Part shown: positions 40,724-46,915 of the stretch, one piece after another
How the letters are laid out: each line of letters starts with the position of its first letter
How positions within the stretch are numbered: the first letter of the stretch is position 1
Origin: Maritimibacter sp.
Lineage (GTDB): Bacteria; Pseudomonadota; Alphaproteobacteria; Rhodobacterales; Rhodobacteraceae
Assembly: GCA_002695005.1 (NCBI GenBank)
Contig: NZNT01000022.1
Coordinates: 1-46,915 of the forward strand
Length of the DNA: 46,915 bases
Direction: 5' to 3'
Made by a program: the position numbers and the translations under genes
Notes under the pieces: model-generated
Seen by the model: the letters and a program-made list of their open reading frames with translations, nothing else
Told to the model about the DNA's origin: nothing
Database searches by the model: none

Positions 40724-42862
40724 TCAAGCGAAGAGGATATCGCTTCCGTCGGTCCCAGCAACGAAGTTGGTGACCTGCAGGATTTCGTCGGCAACGCCGT
40801 TGCCATCCGTGTCAAAGCTCACCCAGGCAGAGATTTCGCTTCCACCGCCCAAGGTATTATCCAGTCCAAGCGCATCGAACGAGAACCCGAGATCCCCGCC
40901 ACCGAGATCCACGAGACCGGCGGCAATCTCGGCCGCGGTATCGAGCACGACCACGTCGGTGCCATCTACCGTCAAACGGAACTCGAACACATCGCTGGGG
41001 AACACCGGCGACGCTTCGATCGCTTGGATGATCTGCGTAGGCGAGGAAAACCTGTCAGCGCCCGCACCGGTATTGTCGATAGCGCTCAGGGTGTTCAGCT
41101 GAACGCTGCCAAATCCTATCGCGGTAATCGCGACGCCCTCGGCATAGAGCTCGCCAACCTCGTCCAGGTAAAAATTGGCGACGGAGGAGCCAATCTCTTC
41201 CGTAGGGTCGTTGGGGTCGATCGCGCGGGTCGGAGCCCCGTCCGAGATGAAGAACAAAAAGTTGTCGTCACCTTCTGCACCACTGCCGGCAAAAAACTCG
41301 ACGGCCCTGTCGAGGCCGAGTTCGTAATTCGTGAACCCGTCGAGCTGGGTGGCGAAGGTCGCTGTGCCCGCCACATCGTCAAGCGCGCCGGTGGTGCCGT
41401 TCCAATCCGCGAGCGTGAAGGTCTCGGTGCGAACCCAAGTGTCCAGAACATTCAGGCTCGGGTCCACATTGTACCGGCTGATGTTATTTTCGCCAGAAAA
41501 CTGGACGAGTTGGAAAGTTACGTTGGTGCCGCTCCCAGCATACTGTGTCGCGATCGAGTCGATGGCGAGTTGCACGGCCTCGAGTTGTTGCTCGTATTCG
41601 GGATCGCTGATCGAAGCCGATCCGTCCAACACAAAGCTGACGTTCACGTCGGGCTGATCGAGGCTACCGAAATCGATCCGTACGTCGACTTCACTTTCGG
41701 TGTTGTAAGTGCGACCCTCGGTCGTCAACGACAGGCTGATCTGCTGACCGTTGGCGGCCGCTATGAGCGCATCAGTACCGGTTTGGGTCAGCGGGTCGAT
41801 AACTTGAACCGTCAAGCTGGCCTGGTTGCTGACGGCGCCATCGTTGTCTTCGACCGTGTAGGTCGAGCCACCGGCCACACTATCGTCGGTCTCGTCGCCG
41901 CCAATGTTGTCGGCCGTGAAGCTGATGACGTGGCTCGCGCCCTGTGGGACCGCAGAGCCCACACCCCCGCCGAGGTCACCGGTAACCTGTAGCGTCGACG
42001 AGACAAGCGTGCCGTCGATATCATAGTCGTCGTTCAGCACCGCGACCATAACGGTGTCGCCGGATTCGACATAGACCGGCTCGACCGCTCCGCCGTCGTC
42101 AACGGCCACGGGCGCATCGTTGACCGGCGCGACACTGATGGTGACCGTCACCGGGTCGGTGTCGAATTCTCCATCGTTTGCGACGTATGTGAACGTGTCG
42201 TCTCCGAAGTAATCCGCATCGGGCGTGTAGCTGAAACTGCCATCCGCGTTGAGGACGAGGGAACCGTTCGCCGGCCCGGATACGAGGCTGACCGTCAATG
42301 GATCGCCGTTCGCGTCGGTATCGTTTGTGAGCACTCCGTTTGCCGCAGACACGACCAGCACGTTGTCTTCGTCTACAGAGTAGGCATCATCCACGCCGAC
42401 TGGCGCGATATTCGCTAAGGGTGCAGTGCCTGAAAGTTTCTGGCCGTCGACGCGCGCGCCGAACCTCATTTCACTGAGCATGGCAAGCGACAGATCGCCG
42501 GATGAAGATGACAGGGTGAAGGTCGTATCGCTCACCACGTCCTGCCCCCGGCCCGGCGCTCCGAAGGCGACGCCGCCATCGAACCCGTTGCCACCCTTGG
42601 TGATCGGCCCCTTGAGATTGGTTCCGCGACCGACATCGTCGACGCTATTTTCCTCGAAGGCCTGACCGGAGACCGTGCCCCCGGACACCGACAGATCATC
42701 GGCGAAAAATCCGTCTGCGAATTCGAAATACAGCGCTCGCAGATCGCCACCATCGGACGAGACATCGAACTGCAATTCGGTGAAACCGGTGTCAGGGTTG
42801 AAAACCTCTACTACGGTAATATCGATCCCGGGATCGCCCGGCAGATTGAACGTGAATGACAT
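40724..42862 (-). CDS. Cadherin-like/VWA-domain exported adhesin with a half-RTX C-terminus
   Basis: This 712-residue protein has no N-terminal signal peptide. It has a beta-rich N-terminal domain (1-150), a tandem cadherin-like/Ig-like domain (about 150-250: AYSVDEDNVLVV, GVLTNDTDANGDPL, YTPDADYFGDDTFTYVANDG) and a second beta domain. A von Willebrand A domain follows with the MIDAS motif DGSAS (around residue 412) and later DGFTNYELGLDRAVEFF and FFISDG. It ends VAGTDGSDILFA, half an RTX unit, which suggests a type I secretion-like substrate or a C-terminal signal. Likely a surface adhesin. The start is fixed by GGAGGG 4 nt before ATG. It lies upstream of the giant gene on the same strand but is separated by a hairpin and about 700 nt. 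Confidence 0.9.
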   Translation of the reverse strand: MSFTFNLPGDPGIDITVVEVFNPDTGFTELQFDVSSDGGDLRALYFEFADGFFADDLSVSGGTVSGQAFEENSVDDVGRGTNLKGPITKGGNGFDGGVAFGAPGRGQDVVSDTTFTLSSSSGDLSLAMLSEMRFGARVDGQKLSGTAPLANIAPVGVDDAYSVDEDNVLVVSAANGVLTNDTDANGDPLTVSLVSGPANGSLVLNADGSFSYTPDADYFGDDTFTYVANDGEFDTDPVTVTISVAPVNDAPVAVDDGGAVEPVYVESGDTVMVAVLNDDYDIDGTLVSSTLQVTGDLGGGVGSAVPQGASHVISFTADNIGGDETDDSVAGGSTYTVEDNDGAVSNQASLTVQVIDPLTQTGTDALIAAANGQQISLSLTTEGRTYNTESEVDVRIDFGSLDQPDVNVSFVLDGSASISDPEYEQQLEAVQLAIDSIATQYAGSGTNVTFQLVQFSGENNISRYNVDPSLNVLDTWVRTETFTLADWNGTTGALDDVAGTATFATQLDGFTNYELGLDRAVEFFAGSGAEGDDNFLFFISDGAPTRAIDPNDPTEEIGSSVANFYLDEVGELYAEGVAITAIGFGSVQLNTLSAIDNTGAGADRFSSPTQIIQAIEASPVFPSDVFEFRLTVDGTDVVVLDTAAEIAAGLVDLGGGDLGFSFDALGLDNTLGGGSEISAWVSFDTDGNGVADEILQVTNFVAGTDGSDILFA

Positions 42863-43317
42863 GAATCCCTCCAGTTAAGTCAATTGACCTGAGCAGCACG
42901 CGTCAGACCTGAGCGGCTTAATTCGCGGGGGATCTGCTCACCTTCGGCAGCTCACGGGAAGGGATGCCCACAACAGCGGTTGGGCATTGCAGAAATTTCC
43001 CCTACGTCAACAGACTGGCCGCAAAATGCCGAGCACGCAACTCATATTCACGTCCAACCAAGTGAGATGCAGCACAGGCTCGCAGTATCAGATGGATTCT
43101 GAGTTGGCGCTTCGATGACGGCAAACCATCGCAAAGCAACTAACTGAATTCCGTCCCAACTTGGCCATTCGCCTTCTGCTTTTACCGTGGAACAGGCTTG
43201 CTAGGCAAAACCAATACGGCCTTCCGCGTTTGCTGAGATCCAAATAAGTGAGGCAGAAAAAAACTTGCGTTCCGTGACGTTAACGCGAAACTTAGTCAAA
43301 GCTATCCAGGACAGCGC
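42863..43317. other. Divergent intergenic region, nothing recognised beyond expected promoters
   Basis: The 455-nt stretch separates the minus-strand VWA gene from the plus-strand cyclic-nucleotide gene and must hold both promoters. No ORF with family resemblance, palindromic Crp/Fnr site or RNA structure could be supported by eye. Confidence 0.5.
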
Positions 43318-43794
43318 ATGAGCTTATTCGACTACGGAGATTCGGCCGTTCAAAGCGACGCGAGCACGGACCACCGCATTCTCGGTAGTCTGTCTGAGCG
43401 CGAATGGACTCGCCTTCTTGCGCATGTCGAGCAATTGAAATTCATGTCCGGCGACTACCTGATTCGAGCCGGACAAATCGACCGGTCGCTTTTCATTCTC
43501 CTGTCCGGGACGGTTGCGGTCACACAGGAACAGGACGGAGACCTCGTCGAACTCGCCCGGTTCACCGAAGGCGACGTGATCGGTGAGATCGCATTCTTCG
43601 ACGGCGCCCCGCGCAGCGCAGATGTACGCGCAGAGAGCGACGGCACGGCCGTGCGCATTTCCCGTGACAAGTTCGAGTATCTCAGCGCGTGGGAGCCAGA
43701 TCTTGCGCGGACATTGCTTTTAGATTTGGGCAGCGTTCTGGCCGCGCGTTTGCGCGAGACGACGCAGGCACTTCAAGTCTCACACGGCAGTTAA
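43318..43794 (+). CDS. Stand-alone cyclic-nucleotide-binding (Crp-type sensor) domain protein
   Basis: This 158-residue protein has a complete cNMP-binding beta-roll (about 20-140): GDYLIRAGQIDRSLFILLSG, LARFTEGDVIGEIAFFDGAP with the phosphate-binding cassette GEIAFFDGAPRSADV, and a C-terminal helix. There is no DNA-binding domain, so it should act by protein contact. The ligand is likely cAMP or cGMP, judged from the family only. It is followed 35 nt downstream by the redox fusion, suggesting an operon and a regulatory link between a nucleotide signal and the redox enzyme. Confidence 0.87.
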   Translation: MSLFDYGDSAVQSDASTDHRILGSLSEREWTRLLAHVEQLKFMSGDYLIRAGQIDRSLFILLSGTVAVTQEQDGDLVELARFTEGDVIGEIAFFDGAPRSADVRAESDGTAVRISRDKFEYLSAWEPDLARTLLLDLGSVLAARLRETTQALQVSHGS

Positions 43795-43829
43795 GGCCCG
43801 CTTGCCGCCACGCCAAGGAATTACCCAAG

Positions 43830-46469
43830 ATGGCTGACGTTCAGACGAAACCTTTTCCGAATTACCAGGAATTGCCCGCACGCCTGCCGAACATGATCTG
43901 GTGGGCACTACGCCTGTTCGTAGCTGCCGCCACGATATTCGTCATGTACCTCGTCGTCACCGACCCCGAGCAGGGGATGACGATTTTCTGGCGCCTTCTT
44001 GTGCCGACGCTGCCGCTTCTTTTCGCCGCAGCCCCCGGCATCTGGCGGCAGGTGTGCCCCATGGCGCTCGTAAATCAGTTGCCTCGCACCTTTGGCATTT
44101 CACGCGAGCGTAGGTTGCCGCCTTGGCTGAAGAACGTGGCCTTCCTGATCGCGACCGTCTCTTTCTTTCTGCTCGTCAGCCTTCGTCACCTGTTCTTCAA
44201 CGTCGACTCGGCATCGCTCATCGTCCTGATGGTGGGCGCGCTCACGCTGGCCTTTGGTGGAGGGCTCGTTTTTGCGGGCCGGAGCGGTTGGTGCGGCACG
44301 TTTTGCCCACTCGCGCCGATCCAGAAGGCTTATGGCCATGCGCCACTTCTCGTCGAGCGCAACGGGTACTGCCCGACCTGCCTCGGGTGCCAGAAAAACT
44401 GCTACGATTTCAATCCGAAGGCGGCCTTCCTCACGGATCTCAACGACAAGGATCCCTGGTATGCCGGGCATAAGCGGTTCTTCGTCGCCGCACTGCCGGG
44501 ATTTGCCATCGCCTTCTTCACTGCGCCCGACCCGCACGAGGTCGGTCTTTTCGCCTATTACAGCTACCTCTTCATATGGATGGTGGGGACCATGGGTTTC
44601 TTCTTCCTGTGCCGAAGCCTCATCCGCCTTTCGAATTTTCGTGCCTCCGCAATTGCCGCGATGTCGGCCCTCGTCATTTTCTACTATTTCACCGCTGAGG
44701 GTATTGTCGCGACCCTCGCAGCGCTTTTGGGCGCCGCGCCGCCTGCCTTTGGTCCGGCGATCATTCAGATCGTGGCGCTCATCGTCGCCGCCTCGGTGTT
44801 GTGGAAGGGGTTTCAGGCCGAACGCGCTTTCGATGCGTTGAATGCAGAGGCTTCGGCTGGGCGAACGTCGGTTGATGTCGGCAAAGCCAACGCGGCCGCA
44901 CGCACCAGCGAAGGGCTGGTCACGGAAAAAACTTCGGGCCGCAGTTTCGCTGCCGATCCGACCAAATCGCTTCTGGAGGGGATCGAGGCAGCCGGGCTTT
45001 CCATCGACTTCGGTTGCCGCATGGGCATGTGCGGCGCCGATCCGGTGGTCGTCGCCGAAGGGGGCGAGCATCTGGATCCGCCGAACGACACGGAACTCGC
45101 CACGCTCCGCCGCCTGGGGCTGGAAGGGCGCGCGCGGCTCGCGTGCGTGTGCCGCGCAGCCAAAGGTCCGGTGGTCATCGATCTCGAAACCGACCCCGCG
45201 AGCCTGCCAGAACCCGAGCCGACCTTGGACGCGGTCGATCATGCCGCGGTGACGGGCATCCAGAAGATCGTGGTGATCGGGAACGGTGCGGCGGGCAGCA
45301 CTGTCGCCAACGAACTCCGCCGCTTGGGACCGAGCGCAACTATCGATCTTGTCGCGCAGGAAAACCACCCGTTCTACAATCGCATGGCCATCGGGCGGCT
45401 ACTCTACGAGACACAAGGCATCGAAGACCTCTACTTCGTGTCTCAAGCCGCGATGGCGAAGAAAAACATCAACGTTCGCCTCAACACGCTTGCGCGTTCG
45501 ATCAACCGTGAGGCTCAAACCGTCGCATTGGGCACTGGCGAGATCCTTGCCTATGATCGCCTGTTTCTCGCAAACGGCGCACAAGCCTTTGCGCCGCCAA
45601 TTCCCGGCATGGACAAATCCGGGGCCTTCGTCCTCCGTGAGGCTTCGGATGCACAGGCAATCCGGGCCTGGCGCCAGAGCGAGGATTGCCAAAATGCCAT
45701 GGTGCTCGGCGGAGGCGTTCTGGGCGTCGAAGCGGCTGATGCGTTGCGCAAACTGCGGCTCAAGACCACCATCGTTCAGCGTTCGGCCCGTCTCATGGAC
45801 AGAGAGCTGGACGAGAAAGGCAGCCGCATTTTGCAGACGTTCCTTACGCGCATCGGCATCGACGTGATCACAGGTGCCTCTGCCGAGGAGTTGATCGGCG
45901 AGGATCGCGTGCGTGAGGTTCGCCTAACGAATGGGAGCCAGCAGCCCTGCGACCTGTTCATCGCCTGCGCGGGGGTGCGCCCTAACGTCGAACTTGCCCG
46001 CGAAGCCGGACTCAAGGTGGACCGAGGCGTTTTGGTGGACGAACACATGCGCACCTCGGACCCCAACATTTTTGCAATCGGAGATGTGGCCGAGCGCCCT
46101 CGGCAAATTGGTGGGCTGTGGACCGTAGGGACATCGCAGGCTGAAATTGCCTCATCGGCCGTATTCGGCATCGTCCGCACCGCGCACCCGCCGGCGCCGC
46201 TCGTCAGCCTCAAAATGGAGGGGATCGACGTGAAGGGGTTCGGCATCAAAGAAGCGGGCGAAGGTGTCGAAGAAATCTATGATCCAGACGAGCCTGAAAA
46301 CATTCACCGCCGGCTGTTCATCACTGGAGGAAAAATCGTCGGTGCCGTTTTTGTCGGCCCCCCAGGCACGGGAAAAGACGTAGGTTTGGCGATCCAAGCC
46401 GGTACCTCTGTTGAACCGATACTGGACCGCCTACGAAAATTCGATTGGGCGGCGCTGTCTGAGTTGTGA
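43830..46469 (+). CDS. Membrane iron-sulfur/FAD oxidoreductase fusion protein
   Basis: This 879-residue protein has an N-terminal membrane part (about 1-330, six or more transmembrane segments) with CGTFCP (155-160) and CPTCLGCQKNC (181-191), the latter a CxxCxxCxxxC [4Fe-4S] motif as in polyferredoxin/NapH-type proteins. A plant-type ferredoxin-like domain (about 355-450) follows: GCRMGMCGADP with Cys396 and Cys401, Asp404 in place of the third Cys, and ACVC (439, 441). An FAD/NAD(P) oxidoreductase domain (about 475-860) carries VIGNGAAGS, a second MVLGGGVLGVEAAD and IFAIGDVAE. It probably moves electrons between NAD(P)H and a membrane carrier. ATG 43830 was chosen because the domains start there; the open frame from 43689 overlaps the preceding gene. 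The 5' neighbour is a cNMP sensor. Confidence 0.9.
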   Translation: MADVQTKPFPNYQELPARLPNMIWWALRLFVAAATIFVMYLVVTDPEQGMTIFWRLLVPTLPLLFAAAPGIWRQVCPMALVNQLPRTFGISRERRLPPWLKNVAFLIATVSFFLLVSLRHLFFNVDSASLIVLMVGALTLAFGGGLVFAGRSGWCGTFCPLAPIQKAYGHAPLLVERNGYCPTCLGCQKNCYDFNPKAAFLTDLNDKDPWYAGHKRFFVAALPGFAIAFFTAPDPHEVGLFAYYSYLFIWMVGTMGFFFLCRSLIRLSNFRASAIAAMSALVIFYYFTAEGIVATLAALLGAAPPAFGPAIIQIVALIVAASVLWKGFQAERAFDALNAEASAGRTSVDVGKANAAARTSEGLVTEKTSGRSFAADPTKSLLEGIEAAGLSIDFGCRMGMCGADPVVVAEGGEHLDPPNDTELATLRRLGLEGRARLACVCRAAKGPVVIDLETDPASLPEPEPTLDAVDHAAVTGIQKIVVIGNGAAGSTVANELRRLGPSATIDLVAQENHPFYNRMAIGRLLYETQGIEDLYFVSQAAMAKKNINVRLNTLARSINREAQTVALGTGEILAYDRLFLANGAQAFAPPIPGMDKSGAFVLREASDAQAIRAWRQSEDCQNAMVLGGGVLGVEAADALRKLRLKTTIVQRSARLMDRELDEKGSRILQTFLTRIGIDVITGASAEELIGEDRVREVRLTNGSQQPCDLFIACAGVRPNVELAREAGLKVDRGVLVDEHMRTSDPNIFAIGDVAERPRQIGGLWTVGTSQAEIASSAVFGIVRTAHPPAPLVSLKMEGIDVKGFGIKEAGEGVEEIYDPDEPENIHRRLFITGGKIVGAVFVGPPGTGKDVGLAIQAGTSVEPILDRLRKFDWAALSEL

Positions 46470-46591
46470 CACTGTACTGGGCCTGAACACCTGAACTACC
46501 ACTCCCCCCAATCCAATTCCAACTGGACTAGTTACGCGAACAGAGCGTGACTGCTCCCACGCCCGGCCGTCCCGGGCGCGCCTCGGTACCG

Positions 46592-46612
46592 GGGCCGGCA
46601 TTGGACCGGCCC
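46592..46612. repeat. Perfect inverted repeat before the DUF3489 gene
   Basis: GGGCCGG-N7-CCGGCCC, 21 nt before ATG 46633, in very GC-rich DNA. It could be an operator or an RNA hairpin in the leader; no T-tract follows, so it is not a clear terminator. Confidence 0.5.
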
Positions 46613-46632
46613 GGCGAACAGAGGAGACAATC

Positions 46633-46866
46633 ATGACCAAACCCAAACAGACGAAGAAGGCCAAGGTTCGCGCGATGCTGGAGCGGGCGGACGGGGCGAC
46701 GCTGGACGCGATCTGCAAGGCGACCGGGTGGCAGGCGCATTCGGCGCGGGCGGCGCTGAGCGGCTTTCGCAAGGCGGGCCACACCGTTGAACGCTCCACC
46801 CCGAGCGACGGCAAGGCGGGCGCGGCGCGCTACCGGATCACGGCGTCGCCCGCGCCGGCCAAATGA
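46633..46866 (+). CDS. DUF3489-family small protein
   Basis: This 77-residue protein has AMLERADGATLDAICKATGW, then QAHSARAALSGFRKAGHTVER, an HTH-like DUF3489 pattern. Such genes occur next to DUF2924 genes and site-specific recombinases in alphaproteobacterial mobile regions. GAGGAG lies 6 nt before ATG. Its stop overlaps the next start (ATGA), so the two are coupled. The function is unknown; DNA binding is likely from the fold. Confidence 0.87.
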   Translation: MTKPKQTKKAKVRAMLERADGATLDAICKATGWQAHSARAALSGFRKAGHTVERSTPSDGKAGAARYRITASPAPAK

Positions 46867-46915
46867 TCCGCGTGGATGAGCTCGAGACCATGGACCGGGG
46901 CGCGCTTCTCGTGGC
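46863..46915 (+). CDS. DUF2924-family protein, 5' end only
   Basis: The ATG overlaps the DUF3489 stop by 4 nt. The visible 17 residues read IRVDELETMDRGALLVA, which fits the DUF2924 opening (a short helix with LxxLDRAALLALW). The window ends here. Identity rests on this short piece plus the usual DUF3489-DUF2924 pairing. Confidence 0.6.
   Translation, partial: MIRVDELETMDRGALLV

Noticed and set aside
44100-45368. Minus-strand open frame of 422 codons opposite the redox fusion
   Set aside because: It is His/Arg/Gly-rich antisense shadow. The plus strand carries iron-sulfur, FAD and transmembrane motifs.

Overview
The window is GC-rich DNA of alphaproteobacterial type, most likely from a marine member of the Rhodobacteraceae/Roseobacter group. 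This is inferred from codon use, the FG-GAP, RTX and VCBS-like secreted proteins, IS5/IS6-type elements and the DUF3489-DUF2924 pair at the right edge. No rRNA, tRNA or CRISPR array was seen. Positions 1-16935 are a mosaic of ordinary genes and insertion-sequence debris. Positions 16943-42862 are a large minus-strand block for surface or exported proteins. Positions 43318-46469 hold a small redox pair.

Left part. It contains a frameshifted FG-GAP beta-propeller gene (61-1987, minus), an IS6-family remnant (2385-2551), a VOC-family gene with a TTG start (2575-2946, minus), a truncated IS5-type element (3143-3669), and a secreted double-FAS1 protein (3822-4973) with a terminator. A divergent NAD(P)-binding protein/LysR pair shares a clear palindromic operator at 5909-5929. 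A P-loop kinase and an AraC regulator follow. An envelope cluster covers 9199-15036: an SH3b protein, two small lipoproteins, an aspartyl-protease-fold PDZ protein, an L,D-transpeptidase, a second SH3b protein (apparently frameshifted) and a DUF1624-type membrane protein. A small membrane protein, an IS3-type remnant and a decayed but end-to-end IS6-family element (16121-16935) close this part.

Central part. One gene of 16.2 kb (23756-39949, minus) encodes a protein of about 5,397 residues. It has an N-terminal LEPR-XLL-type motif instead of a visible Sec signal, a long beta-rich region, more than 2,000 residues of RTX-type Asp/Gly repeats, two lectin-like domains and a C-terminal metzincin-type zinc-protease motif. 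Directly downstream on the same strand is a tightly packed five-gene operon: a DUF3467 protein, a GAF-HlyD fusion, a PqqD-like/M50-protease/HlyD chimera, a SecA-like protein that has lost its ATPase motifs, and a short HlyD-type adaptor. The last genes overlap by 8 nt. I infer that this operon is a dedicated export, anchoring or processing apparatus for the giant protein, and I consider it the best candidate in the window for an undescribed system. A separate VWA/cadherin-like protein (40724-42862) lies upstream on the same strand. An IS6 element sits 7 bp past the end of the operon and may have removed further genes.

Right part. A stand-alone cyclic-nucleotide-binding protein is followed by an 879-residue membrane redox fusion (polyferredoxin-like membrane part, [2Fe-2S]-like domain, FAD/NAD oxidoreductase). 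The window ends in a DUF3489 gene overlapping the start of a DUF2924 gene, a pair often found with mobile-element recombinases.
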